Below, one piece after another: positions 35,456 through 43,889 of a stretch of DNA of 64,000 bases. The notes under the pieces are model-generated. The model was not told the origin of the DNA. It did no database searches and saw only the letters and a list, made by a program, of their open reading frames with translations. Each line of letters starts with the position of its first letter. Position 1 is the stretch's first letter. This stretch comes from Levilactobacillus acidifarinae DSM 19394 = JCM 15949 (lineage in GTDB: Bacteria; Bacillota; Bacilli; Lactobacillales; Lactobacillaceae): the NCBI RefSeq assembly GCF_001434835.1, contig NZ_AZDV01000023.1:4982-68981 (forward strand), in the 5' to 3' direction. Position numbers and translations under genes: made by a program.

Positions 35456-36085
35456 CTAGAGGTCCATCACGAACCCGCCGTCGTGGGCTTGATCAACCGC
35501 CGTCATCAGGTCGTCGGCGTGCGTGTATTGCCGCAGGTCGTCCGTGTTCAAAACTTCCTTGAGCCACGCGACCATGTCGGCCGTCAGCGGCTTCTGTGCA
35601 GTTTCCATCTGCCAATAAATGAGCGGGGGCAGGTCGAAATAATCGGCCAACGTGACCACGGGTTTCTTTAAAATGGTGACCCGCAGGAACCGCAGCAGAT
35701 CCGCATAACGAAACTTAGCGTCGGGGTCGGGGTTCTGCGGACTATCAAAGTGTTGAGCGACCTGGGCGCTGTCGGGCCAGGGGAGCTGTAGCCGTCGAAA
35801 CTGCCAAGCGTGTTTGTCGAGCAGCGTCAGCATGGCGTCATTGACCGCTTGTTGGAGGTCCGGTGCCGTCCGCAATTGGGGGAGAATAGCGGGATCGAGG
35901 GCGAAGAACCGTAATAACAGGTCTTCCTTCTCTGGGGGAAGGTGATCGGCCTGACTGTGCTCGAGGTTAAGGTAATACCAGTCGGGGATGTCGAACATCA
36001 TCAGATCGTGTTTTAACCCCCGAAGGTCGTCCTGATAAGAACTGTAGCGAATCGTTCGTAAGATTTCACCGATCGTGTGGTGCAC
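35456..36085 (-). CDS. Hypothetical protein with HTH-like ends
   Basis: About 210 aa. A GTG start (MHHTIGEILRTIR) is chosen because AAGGAG ends directly before two ATG codons and 9 nt before the GTG. The N-terminal segment (IGEILRTIRYSSYQDDLRGLKHDL) and a C-terminal one (VVTLADYFDLPPLIYWQMETA) look like weak XRE-type HTHs, so it may be a regulator. No known family assigned. No signal peptide. Confidence 0.6.
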   Translation of the reverse strand: MHHTIGEILRTIRYSSYQDDLRGLKHDLMMFDIPDWYYLNLEHSQADHLPPEKEDLLLRFFALDPAILPQLRTAPDLQQAVNDAMLTLLDKHAWQFRRLQLPWPDSAQVAQHFDSPQNPDPDAKFRYADLLRFLRVTILKKPVVTLADYFDLPPLIYWQMETAQKPLTADMVAWLKEVLNTDDLRQYTHADDLMTAVDQAHDGGFVMDL

Positions 36086-36433
36086 ATCCATCATCTCCTT
36101 GGTTATAAAGTGAGTATACCAAGCGAACCCCATCGCTTTACTGTGACGAGTCTAAGAATTTGACGAGAATTACGAATGATTTCAATATAATTTTAATTAT
36201 CATTCATTCTTTTACCTTTAAAATGTTATGGCCAAACACGGTTAAACACCGTCAATATCAATAATGGTTTGGTATGACGTTTATCTATAGGGTGAGCTAA
36301 TTTCTTGCTAATGTTCGTGATTTATGGCATGGTAGCCATGGTAAGAGCAACGGCTAAGGCCGCCAATTACCGGAGTCCTTAAGGTTCAAGGGATTGAGCC
36401 GGTACACCCGATGAAGGGAGGGGGTGGCAGTTC
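36086..36433. other. Divergent intergenic region with structured leader
   Basis: 348 bp. AT-rich promoter area near 36170-36220; an ATGGC/GCCAT hairpin (36324-36339); then the leader repeat copy 2 running into the ribosome binding site of the next gene. Confidence 0.5.
36327..36432 (+). repeat. Leader-like repeat, copy 2 (5' UTR of the next gene)
   Basis: Shares about 100 bp with 27790-27892. A clean stem is possible: GGTAA...TTACC with inner CGGC/GCCG. The 3' end (GATGAAGGGAGGGGGTGG) forms the ribosome binding site of the gene at 36434, so it may control translation. Confidence 0.45.
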
Positions 36434-37264
36434 ATGCAACAACCTGCCTGGAACAATTTGACGGCGGAGTTTCGCCGTCAAGTGGAAACCCGAAATTGTC
36501 TGGTGTTAGCGCAACTAACGCCTAACGTGGTGACCCATCAGGTTCCTAGTAAGCAGTTAGCGATTGATTGGGATCACGTGATCTTGCTGAAGTATTGTGG
36601 AGGTAGCCCGCAGCGTCGCGGGACGACCATCGTTTGGACCGCGTACGCGGGCTTCGTCCGGACCGACGTCGCACCACGAACGCTGATCGATGGCATTGAA
36701 CGGGACAGTCCGGTAACCTGGCTGGATATGCAAGCGTATACGGACGTCAGTGGCGGACGGGGACCGTTATCGTACGTCTTAGGTCGGTTGCAATTGATTC
36801 CGATTGAAAATAAGCAGAATCATTATAGCTGGTTGAACGGGCGTTACCTACAAACCGTCAACCCCTATAACTCGAAACAGGCGGTGCGTCAGTCGCTGAT
36901 TATGCTCAAGACCACTAATGAGATCTTGATTCAAGATTCTGCCGAACGGTTGATTGGGAAGTGGCGCACGGCCGATAAAATAAGACGTGTTCAACAAATG
37001 AATAAGGAATATAATGACAAATTGTACGGTTCACACTATTTAGCAAATGTGCAACTTCCACCGGATCTTAAGAAATTTAGGATCCGCGTTCAGGCCTTGC
37101 TAATGGCGTACGTTGAACGGCATTTACCGTTAAATTTGACGACGGCCGAGATGAATAAAGTCGTTGATGCGGCCCGGCACAATCGCCCTTGGCCACTAGA
37201 TGAACCGGGCCCGACTAGTTGGGGTAATCGGGCAGAGCGGTTACCTCCGACGACTCATAAATAA
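36434..37264 (+). CDS. Hypothetical protein, possibly ComK-like
   Basis: 276 aa, cytoplasmic, basic C-terminal third. I do not recognise it firmly. The stretch RLQLIPIENKQNHYSWLNGRY followed by a strand pair and ERLIGKWRTADKI recalls, in order and spacing, the competence regulator ComK (FPT... WI..H ... variable strand ... S..L..Q..R). The N-terminal CGGSPQRRG could match the ComK GSS-x-GR loop. Evidence is weak. A strong SD (GGGAGGGGG) precedes the ATG. Confidence 0.5.
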   Translation: MQQPAWNNLTAEFRRQVETRNCLVLAQLTPNVVTHQVPSKQLAIDWDHVILLKYCGGSPQRRGTTIVWTAYAGFVRTDVAPRTLIDGIERDSPVTWLDMQAYTDVSGGRGPLSYVLGRLQLIPIENKQNHYSWLNGRYLQTVNPYNSKQAVRQSLIMLKTTNEILIQDSAERLIGKWRTADKIRRVQQMNKEYNDKLYGSHYLANVQLPPDLKKFRIRVQALLMAYVERHLPLNLTTAEMNKVVDAARHNRPWPLDEPGPTSWGNRAERLPPTTHK

Positions 37265-37308
37265 TAAAATATTTAACACGGTCGTGACCTGTTTACAGTA
37301 TAGTCATT

Positions 37309-37371
37309 TGTTCTATGTTACAATACGAAGAGTATCAGCTTAGTCAATCAGCAATTTGCGGGCTGAGCTGA
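37309..37371 (+). promoter_or_regulatory. Promoter and hairpin leader of the MarR gene
   Basis: Extended -10 TGTTACAAT near 37315-37323. The leader then has ATCAGCTnAG / CTnAGCTGAT arms (about 37334-37371), which could be a regulator site or RNA hairpin. Confidence 0.45.
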
Positions 37372-37449
37372 TTCGCGATGACTAATGTTTACGACGACCA
37401 TTTCGAGGTTTGTCACCTGGAAATGAGCGGCATGAGGAGGAAGAGCAGC

Positions 37450-37839
37450 ATGACAGAAGATGAAATGGCCATGGATATTGAGCGGATTCACCAACTGAAT
37501 TCTATCCTACGACCCTTTATCAAACGACCGAGCAGTGGGGACGCGGTCACGTTTGAACAATACCGAATTTTACACGAGCTGGTTCACGAAAAGACCAGCA
37601 CCAGTGAATTATCTCGACGGTTACACGTCGGCCAATCCATGATTTCGATTCAAATCAGCCGATTACTTAAAGGCGGATACATCCAAGACGAGACCTTGCC
37701 GACTGATCGGCGGTATCACGTCTTTCAAATTACGCCACAGGGTGAGGCCATTCACGAACACGTGAGTCTGGTCTTAGCCCACGAGCTCCCGCAATTAATG
37801 GCTAAATTAGCCACCTACGTGAAGCCAGCTCAAGGCTAA
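37450..37839 (+). CDS. MarR-family transcriptional regulator
   Basis: 129 aa. Winged HTH: TSELSRRLHVGQSMISIQISRLLKGGYIQDE, then wing LPTDRRYHVFQITPQGE. The ATG at 37450 follows AGGAGGAAG; the frame extends upstream to 37378 without a site. MarR proteins usually repress efflux or stress genes and release DNA on binding phenolics or oxidants. Target unknown. Confidence 0.88.
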   Translation: MTEDEMAMDIERIHQLNSILRPFIKRPSSGDAVTFEQYRILHELVHEKTSTSELSRRLHVGQSMISIQISRLLKGGYIQDETLPTDRRYHVFQITPQGEAIHEHVSLVLAHELPQLMAKLATYVKPAQG

Positions 37840-37857
37840 TCACGACTTAAAGTCAAA

Positions 37858-37893
37858 CAAAAGGGCCGAGACAGCAATGTCTCGACCCTTTTG
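37858..37893. terminator. Terminator between convergent genes
   Basis: AAAAGGG.CGAGAC / GTCTCG.CCCTTTTG hairpin. Confidence 0.85.
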
Positions 37894-37901
37894 TGCGCTA
37901 A

Positions 37902-38162
37902 TTATTCGGCAGCTTCGATTTTTTCTTCGACGGGTTCGGCGATTGCCTCGCCAGCGTCGTTCACCAATTGGAGTTCCGTTTGGCGGATGACCACGAGATC
38001 ACCAAAAGAATCAATCTTATCCGTTTCTTTTTTCTTCAGTTGTTCAGGTTCCACCTTAACCAAGACAGAGTGTTCGTAAACCTTGGTGATGGAGCCGTAA
38101 AATGACGTTGAAAACAGTTCCGTTTCCTTGCAATAAACCCGGTCATTTTCGTGTAAAGTCAT
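37902..38162 (-). CDS. Small protein, DUF2187-like
   Basis: 86 aa. The N-terminal MTLHENDRVYCKETELFSTS with SITKVYEHSVLVKV suggests a small beta-barrel like DUF2187 proteins; the C-terminus is acidic. The ATG follows TGGGGGACG; the longer frame to 38216 lacks a site. Function unknown. Confidence 0.65.
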   Translation of the reverse strand: MTLHENDRVYCKETELFSTSFYGSITKVYEHSVLVKVEPEQLKKKETDKIDSFGDLVVIRQTELQLVNDAGEAIAEPVEEKIEAAE

Positions 38163-38293
38163 GAATGATCGTCCCCCATAAAAGTAATTTATAACAGGGT
38201 AAAGGCAACTGGCCAAAAAGTCAAGAAAAATCGGAATATTTTTTTATTTAAGATAATTATTAAGGGAATTACCTTATGAATCGTTAAAAAACT

Positions 38294-38860
38294 TTAATGA
38301 TGGCGTAATTGGGCAATCCGTTCTTGGGTGGCGAACTTTTGTAAGAGTTCACTTTGTTTCGCCGTTTGGGTCGCCAGATCCGTCAGAAAGTCGATCTCCA
38401 GGTCACTTAACGGGGCTTGCGACTGGGCCGCGGTCAACAGGTCGTCGACGGCCTGGTCCAACTGGTCGTTGGCCGTATGGAGGGCGGTGAACGCCGGGGT
38501 GGCGGTCAGACCAACGCCGGGTCTCGCTGGCCGGGCCGACTTAGCCACCGGTCCGGTCGCTGGGTGATCCTTAGCTGGTTTGACGTCCGCGTCGGCCACG
38601 AAATAGTAGTAGACTTCACGGGGCTTGAGGGCCGCTTTTTGAATCCGGTGGTCGATGGATGGGGCCGCGGAGACCGCCCCCATGACGGCGGTTTGCGGGT
38701 AGCCCTGTTCGCCTAACATCTGTCGTAATTGCACGGCCCGAATCCCCCGGATGCCGGGGAACCGCTGTTCAGACACCACTTCAATCTTATCCTCATCTTG
38801 TAGCCAGGCGATGATCTGTTTACGGATCTTGGCCGCCTGACTATTCTTGGTATTCGCCAA
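38294..38860 (-). CDS. Conserved hypothetical protein with wHTH-like start
   Basis: 188 aa from a TTG start with GGAGGGTG at 8 nt. The N-terminal 85 residues (IRKQIIAWLQDEDKIEVVSE ... LRQMLGEQGY) look like a winged-helix module. A Pro/Ala-rich linker then leads to a helical C-terminus (LSDLEIDFLTDLATQTAKQSELLQKFA), possibly coiled-coil. Not recognised; could be a DNA-binding or scaffold protein. Confidence 0.65.
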   Translation of the reverse strand: MANTKNSQAAKIRKQIIAWLQDEDKIEVVSEQRFPGIRGIRAVQLRQMLGEQGYPQTAVMGAVSAAPSIDHRIQKAALKPREVYYYFVADADVKPAKDHPATGPVAKSARPARPGVGLTATPAFTALHTANDQLDQAVDDLLTAAQSQAPLSDLEIDFLTDLATQTAKQSELLQKFATQERIAQLRHH

Positions 38861-39188
38861 TATATGTCACCCTCCAACCGGCAGTTAATGATTAATTATT
38901 GTCGGAATTATTATTAATATTAGACCATTTTTTACGGGGGCGATGCAAGCACTAGGCGCGGTTTTTCGTGAATTACGGGTCATTTTTCGGGGCCCCTGCA
39001 AATTTCTCAGTTAAATATGGTACAATCGACGTACATGGTGAAATTTTAGGGGCGACAATCCCCCTCAGCTTCCACGTGATTGGCCGCAGGACGAGAATGC
39101 GACTGCCGATCGGAAGTCCCGACGGCGGGGGCCATTTGGCCATCTGCGCGTCCAGTAGTCAGTTTATTGAATATAGGAGTGAACAATT
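38861..39188. other. Divergent intergenic region with a 150-nt leader
   Basis: 328 bp. An extended -10 (TGGTACAAT, near 39018-39026) puts transcription start near 39033, leaving about 155 nt of GC-rich leader before the TTG start at 39189. It can form short hairpins (GGGG...CCCC) but matches no riboswitch I know. Confidence 0.45.
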
Positions 39189-39455
39189 TTGCATATTTTT
39201 AGAGATGAAAACGGAATTCGCCTGGTGGTTTCCCATCAACTGGGCCACTTTGCGGCACGCTTCGCAGACTATGCGCCAGAGCAGGAGTTCATCAACTACG
39301 AACTAAGCAAGGATAAGCGGGGACGTTATCATCTAGTGATTGAGAAAACGAACCTCACGGAACTCGCAGCCCCAGTTTTTCAACAGGAACTGGTCTTCGG
39401 GGACTTGGGCGATAGCTTGACCCCGATTGATGGCGTGACCCTGATGTTAATCTAG
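39189..39455 (+). CDS. Small conserved hypothetical protein
   Basis: 88 aa from a TTG start (MHIFRDENG) with AGGAG 9 nt upstream. Acidic, no signal peptide, mixed alpha/beta look (FINYELSKDKRGRYHLVIEKTN). Not recognised. Own promoter and terminator. Confidence 0.65.
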   Translation: MHIFRDENGIRLVVSHQLGHFAARFADYAPEQEFINYELSKDKRGRYHLVIEKTNLTELAAPVFQQELVFGDLGDSLTPIDGVTLMLI

Positions 39456-39469
39456 TTTAGATACAACCC

Positions 39470-39506
39470 AACCGCTGCCTAATTAAATTAGGTGGCGGTT
39501 TTTTTA
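39470..39506 (+). terminator. Rho-independent terminator
   Basis: AACCGC.GCCTAATT / AATTAGG.GGCGGTTTTTTT hairpin. Confidence 0.85.
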
Positions 39507-39626
39507 CTTAATTTCTATAAATGTTGGGAAGAAATTAGGGCTGTGGGCAAGTCGGTTGGGTTGCATAATGTAATTATAGGAGTTACAGTATAGACAACAA
39601 ATCAATGATAAAGGGGTTCTGTTCTC

Positions 39627-40268
39627 ATGACAAACGTATTAGTTCTTGGGGCTTACGGTAAGATTGCCCAGCTAGCGACACCAATGTTGCTGGCCGATAC
39701 CGACGCACAGTTGACTTTGTTTCTTCGCAACGCACAACGGTTAGCGGCTGCGGCGAGTGACCGGGTCACGGTGGTCGACGGCGACGCCGCTAACGTGAAC
39801 GACCTGGCCCACGCCATGGACGACATGGACGTGGTGTACGCCAACTTAGCGGGCCACAACATCGAAGCCCAAGCCCAGGCGGTCGTGACCGCGATGAAGC
39901 AGGCGGGGGTCAAACGGCTGATTTGGATTTCCACGTTAGGCATTTACGATGAAGTTCCCGGGGCCTTTGGCCAATGGAACCATCAAATGCTCGATGGTGG
40001 GTACCTGGAGACCTATGCGGCAGCTGCTAAGGTGATTGAAGGCTCAACGCTGGATTACACCATTATTCGGCCAGCCTGGCTGTCGAACCACGACGAGGTG
40101 GCCTACGAAACGACCCAGAAGGGGGACCCCTTCAAGGGAACTGAGGTCTCCCGGAAGAGTATTGCGGCGGTCGTTACTAAATTGGTTCAGGATCCTAGTC
40201 AACACGTCCACGACTCGTTGGGGGTTAACAAGCCCAATACTGACGGGGACAAGCCTGCCTGGTACTAA
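39627..40268 (+). CDS. NAD(P)-binding atypical SDR (NmrA/BVR-B-like)
   Basis: 213 aa. The N-terminal LVLGAYGKIAQLATPML is a Rossmann loop of atypical SDRs; NLAGHNIEAQAQAVVTAM, RLIWISTLGIYDE and TIIRPAWL are typical of YwnB/flavin reductase-like proteins. Possible roles are quinone or flavin reduction, or redox sensing. Single gene with GGGG-type RBS. Confidence 0.85.
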   Translation: MTNVLVLGAYGKIAQLATPMLLADTDAQLTLFLRNAQRLAAAASDRVTVVDGDAANVNDLAHAMDDMDVVYANLAGHNIEAQAQAVVTAMKQAGVKRLIWISTLGIYDEVPGAFGQWNHQMLDGGYLETYAAAAKVIEGSTLDYTIIRPAWLSNHDEVAYETTQKGDPFKGTEVSRKSIAAVVTKLVQDPSQHVHDSLGVNKPNTDGDKPAWY

Positions 40269-40389
40269 TTGACCACTAAGCAGGCAAAAAGTGTGCAATT
40301 TAAGACAATACGCTGTATAACTAAAGTGTGCGTTTAAAGATAGCGCATAGCAGTAAGTACCTTACTTAACGGATAACTTATAATCAGAC

Positions 40390-40503
40390 CGAGTCCGCAT
40401 TATAGAACCTTTCCTCCAAACAAGAACCTATAAATTTTGTGGCCGTTGGTTATGGGCTATGCGAACCAAGTACCGACATCCTGGTGGTGCCGGTACTTTT
40501 TTT
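40390..40503 (+). ncRNA. Candidate small RNA with CU-rich seed
   Basis: A -10 TATAAT (40379-40384) precedes about 115 nt. It holds an unpaired TTTCCTCCAAAC (40410-40421), a TTGGTT/AACCAA hairpin (40446-40469) and a terminator AAGTACCG/CGGTACTT with seven T (40468-40503). The 12-nt seed is a perfect complement of the slp1 ribosome binding site (28344-28355). The -35 is poor. Function inferred only. Confidence 0.45.
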
Positions 40504-40550
40504 GTTCAAAGGGGCCAATTTAGCGGGCGATAATTTTTTGAATGTTTTAG

Positions 40551-40579
40551 TTGCAACCGCTTACAAGTCGTGGTATATT
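40551..40579 (+). promoter_or_regulatory. Strong promoter of the large non-coding unit
   Basis: TTGCAA (40551-40556), exactly 17 bp, TATATT (40574-40579) with an extended TGG. Start expected near 40586. Confidence 0.8.
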
Positions 40580-40585
40580 ATAGGC

Positions 40586-41192
40586 GTAGAAAGGATCAGG
40601 GGTGGTCAATTAAGTAACAAGTACCACTTGATCTAGTTGATACAACGTGTCAGTTTCGTAAAGCCGATTTCCGTTTTGACGTAAGTCTGGTTTAGAAGTA
40701 CGAACACCAGTACCAAGCAACAGGTATCAGGCAACATCAGTTACAGCTTCAAGATTTAGTACGATGCGTCAGAACCAACAAGTAAACCTTCTAACGAACT
40801 CTAGGAGAAACAACTGTAAAGCTTCAGGGTTTAGGCACTTCACAAGAATTGAATAGGGTTTTAGTAACACCGTGAAAATTGTTCTGAGATGGATAAACAA
40901 AGTTACACCTAGAGCTCGGAGGTCAGCTTAGTCAGGATCATGCGAGGATTTCAAGAAGAATCGTTAGAGCGTTGACTGGACGAGTTGATGAAGGAATTAA
41001 GGAAATACTGAAAACGGTAGCCGGAAATTAAATAAATGAAAAATGGTTGCGTCAGTTCAGTCGGAAAAATATAGTGTATGAGGCGATTAAGAATTATTAA
41101 GATTACAAGACGGAAATTCCGGGATCACGCCTACCTTTCTACTACCGAGTAGACTTCAAGTTGATTCTTTATCTAACTTGAAGTCTATTTTT
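40586..41192 (+). ncRNA. Candidate large structured non-coding RNA (about 610 nt)
   Basis: The region between a consensus promoter and a perfect terminator has no credible ORF in any frame. It is rich in unpaired-looking A-stretches and short stems: GATCA..GTGGT/ACCACTTGATC (40594-40634), CTGGT/ACCAG, TACC/GGTA, and a long-range TTACAG/CTGTAA. A short motif GCTTCA-x-GxTTTAG occurs twice. Size and look recall the large ornate RNAs of Lactobacillales (ROOL, about 600 nt; GOLLD, about 800 nt). I cannot confirm membership, and no prophage genes surround it. Confidence 0.6.
41150..41192 (+). terminator. Terminator of the large non-coding unit
   Basis: Perfect 13-bp stem TAGACTTCAAGTT / AACTTGAAGTCTA followed by TTTTT. 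Confidence 0.9.
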
Positions 41193-41517
41193 GACTCCTA
41201 GAATTAGACGGGGAAACCAGTAGTTAAGAATATGACTTAAACAAACGTTCAGACTTTAGTTAGCCATTTGAGTCGGAATTTAAGGGAAAATTGCCCCACG
41301 TAAATCCTTTTAACTCGAATGACAGCGGTTACGAAACGCTGATTTGGCGCCCTTATCCGTTAATTGGTTAATGGGCACAATGTTCGGAAAAAACTGTTTT
41401 TTACGATTTTCTTAAATCGGGGATTTACAGCGCTTTATTGAAAAGGTATATTATTACTAAGGCCCACAACGAATTGAGTTGTGAGAAACCGTTTATGGAA
41501 AGAGGGAGTGAGCAAAC

Positions 41518-42345
41518 GTGGCCTTTCATCGCATTTTCGTTGTTGATTTTGCTGGCTTGGGATTGGGCGAGGCGTCCGATGCCAACCGCTTTCAATCCGT
41601 AGGTGCCGACACGCTTGGTCACGTCGCCGTTAGTTGGCCCGGTCAACTAAAGCTCCCAACATTACAGCAACTCGGCCTCGGCAATATTCGGATTGACCAT
41701 CCCGTCGCTGGTGTTGAACCGGTCGAACACCCCTTAGGGTTCTACGGCCGCCTTCACATGGCGGCGCAGGGTAACCGGCGACCCACGGGGCTACGGGAGA
41801 TGTGGGACTATACCGGCGAGATTCGCACGGAAAACGTGTTTACCACGTTGACGGCTGCGGGTTATCCCGTCACCTTGGCCGGTCCGTTTCTCAGCTACCT
41901 CGCCACCCAGACACCGGCGAGTCGGTATCAGGTGGGCAGTAACCAAGCCAGCTTCCGCATCCTTTACGAGCGGCTGAACGATCCAGCTTCCGGGTTGACT
42001 TACATTTGTCTACCGGAGATGCGGTTTGCCGGTGAGCACCAAGACCTGATGGGGTTTGGCACCGCGTTAAGCGCGGCCGACCATTACCTGGAACAGGTGG
42101 TCCATGACATGGGTGCCAACGACCTGTTGATCGTCACGGCGACCCACGCCGCGGACCCGACCTTCGGGTTAACGCCGACCCGGGAGTATTTGCCATTACT
42201 GGTATACTCCCCATCACGGGCGAACGGGTTCGCGTTGGGAATCCGGCGGACCTTAGCCGACGTCGGTGCCACCATCCTCGAGAACTACGGGGTGGCCGCG
42301 ACCAGTGCCGGACATAGTTTATTAAATGAAATTACGCAAATCTGA
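41518..42345 (+). CDS. Phosphopentomutase-like protein, probably inactive (DeoB family)
   Basis: 275 aa from GTG (GGGAG at 9 nt). Alignable with DeoB at both ends: VVDFAGLGLGEASDA, ADTLGHVA, LPTLQQLGLG, Thr90 in RPTGLREMW, and LLIVTATHAADP...TREYLPLLVYS. It is about 110 residues shorter than DeoB, chiefly in the cap domain. Several metal ligands are gone: TADHG has become TATHA, TDHTRE has become LTPTRE, and the DxxxGH pair is absent. Asp10, Thr90 and His210 remain. It may be a pseudoenzyme or sensor. It precedes nucleoside transport genes. Confidence 0.75.
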   Translation: MAFHRIFVVDFAGLGLGEASDANRFQSVGADTLGHVAVSWPGQLKLPTLQQLGLGNIRIDHPVAGVEPVEHPLGFYGRLHMAAQGNRRPTGLREMWDYTGEIRTENVFTTLTAAGYPVTLAGPFLSYLATQTPASRYQVGSNQASFRILYERLNDPASGLTYICLPEMRFAGEHQDLMGFGTALSAADHYLEQVVHDMGANDLLIVTATHAADPTFGLTPTREYLPLLVYSPSRANGFALGIRRTLADVGATILENYGVAATSAGHSLLNEITQI

Positions 42346-42588
42346 CGAACAAATCCTTGAAAGGAGGTGAGGGAGAGCAACAGTCTGTATTAACGGTTGA
42401 AAGCGCAAGGACTAACGGCAGCTATATCACTTATTCAAAATTACCAATCCCGTTAGGCTTTCTCGTTAAGGCAGTGTCGTTCGTAACAGAAATTATGCGT
42501 ACATAGTTTCTGCCGTAACATCGCGTCGTAACGTGTCGAGTGGGGCGCCACCACACGTTAAATATATCGGAAAGAGGTATTTTGACCA
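42346..42588. other. Leader region of nupC
   Basis: 243 bp with hairpins CAGAAA/TTTCTG and AACGTGT..GTGG/CCAC..ACACGTT (42529-42560), and a partial cre-like TTGAAAGCGCAAGG (42399-42412). No T-run follows the hairpins, so any control would be on translation or RNA stability. Confidence 0.4.
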
Positions 42589-43860
42589 ATGTTAGTCGTA
42601 ATCAACATCATTGGGGTACTTGTGTACCTTGCCATCGCTTTTCTGTTCTCTAAGGACAAGAAAAACGTCAACTGGCGTTCAACTATTATTGTTTTAGTAA
42701 TTAACCTGTTACTCGCTTGGGTTCTGACCAGTTTCGCGTTTGGGCGTGACATCGTTAAGGGTGCCGCCGACGGATTCAACTGGTTAGTTCAAGTTTCCTA
42801 TCAAGGGATTGTGTTCGCCTTACCAAACTGGGTTACCCCAGAATTTGGTGGGACTGCCAAGGCCATGAACTTCGTGACCAGCGCGCTGCTACCAATCTTG
42901 ATGATTGTCCCATTGTTCGATATCTTGACTTACATCGGGGTATTGCCATGGATCATCAAGTGGGTTGGTCGTGGACTTTCCTTCATCACTGGTCAACCGA
43001 AGTTTGAATCATTCTTCTCCGTTGAAATGATGTTCTTAGGGAACACTGAAGCCTTAGCCGTTTCCAAGTTACAATTACAAACCATGCGTAAGGAACGTGA
43101 CGTCACGTTAGCCATGATGTCCATGTCCTGTGTCACCGCTTCAATTTTAGGGGCGTACACGCAAATGGTTCCTGGCCAATTTGTTTTGACCGCCGTTCCA
43201 TTGAACATTTTAAACGCGATTATTGTTACCAACATCCTGAACCCCGTTAAAGTGGGTCCTGAAGAAGATACCATCGCTAAGATGGGTGGCTCAAGCAGTA
43301 ACGCTGAAGCCTCAGTTGCCGATGAAGCTGCTGATGCTAAGACGCCTCGCGAACCATTCTTCTCCTTCTTGGGTGACTCCATCTTGGGTGCCGGCCGTCT
43401 GATCTTGATCATCGCCGCTAACGTTATCGCCTTCGTGGCCTTAGCCGCTATGATCGATAAGATCTTGGCTCTGTTCAACCCATGGTTGAGTTTGGAACAC
43501 ATCTTAGGGATCATCATGTTCCCATTTGCTTGGTTAATGGGTCTGAACGTCCACGACGCCTTCGGCTTTGCCCAATACATGGGGACCAAGTTAGTTACGA
43601 ACGAATTCGTTGTTATGGGTAAGTTGACCACTATTATCAACAACCCTCACTACTTCTCACCTCACTACCGTGCCATCTTGACCGTCTTCATCACTTCCTT
43701 CGCCAACTTCTCGACGACTGGGATGATCATCGGTGCCTTCAAGGGTATGGTTGACCAAGAAAAGAACGATTTGATTTCCAAGAACGTTGGTTACATGTTA
43801 CTTTCTGGGATTCTGGTTTCTCTGCTTTCTGCCGGGATCGTTGGACTCTTCGTTTGGTAA
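42589..43860 (+). CDS. nupC: Concentrative nucleoside transporter (CNT/NupC family)
   Basis: 423 aa with about ten hydrophobic segments. CNT signatures: FFSVEMMFLGNTEALAVSKLQ, SCVTASILGAYTQMVPGQF and FANFSTTGMIIGAFKG. It takes up nucleosides by H+ or Na+ symport. A Ser/Ala/Asp-rich cytosolic loop lies at about 235-260. Codon use is biased, suggesting strong expression. Part of the nucleoside cluster. Confidence 0.93.
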   Translation: MLVVINIIGVLVYLAIAFLFSKDKKNVNWRSTIIVLVINLLLAWVLTSFAFGRDIVKGAADGFNWLVQVSYQGIVFALPNWVTPEFGGTAKAMNFVTSALLPILMIVPLFDILTYIGVLPWIIKWVGRGLSFITGQPKFESFFSVEMMFLGNTEALAVSKLQLQTMRKERDVTLAMMSMSCVTASILGAYTQMVPGQFVLTAVPLNILNAIIVTNILNPVKVGPEEDTIAKMGGSSSNAEASVADEAADAKTPREPFFSFLGDSILGAGRLILIIAANVIAFVALAAMIDKILALFNPWLSLEHILGIIMFPFAWLMGLNVHDAFGFAQYMGTKLVTNEFVVMGKLTTIINNPHYFSPHYRAILTVFITSFANFSTTGMIIGAFKGMVDQEKNDLISKNVGYMLLSGILVSLLSAGIVGLFVW

Positions 43861-43889
43861 TCAGATAAGCTTTAATGAGTATCAACAAA

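Larger units (their letters stand above)
40269..41517. other. 1.25-kb non-coding region with two candidate RNA genes
   Basis: No plausible protein gene. It contains a possible sRNA (about 40390-40503), a long promoter-to-terminator unit (40551-41192), and the promoter of the next gene (TTTACA 41424-41429, 17 bp, TATATT 41447-41452). The only longer frame (40439-40636) crosses a terminator and a promoter. Confidence 0.7.

Noticed and set aside
38968-39306. 112-codon plus-strand frame
   Set aside because: It starts before the likely promoter (TGGTACAAT) and overlaps the better-supported TTG-started gene at 39189.
40439-40636. 65-codon frame in the non-coding region
   Set aside because: It runs through a terminator hairpin and a strong promoter and has no RBS.
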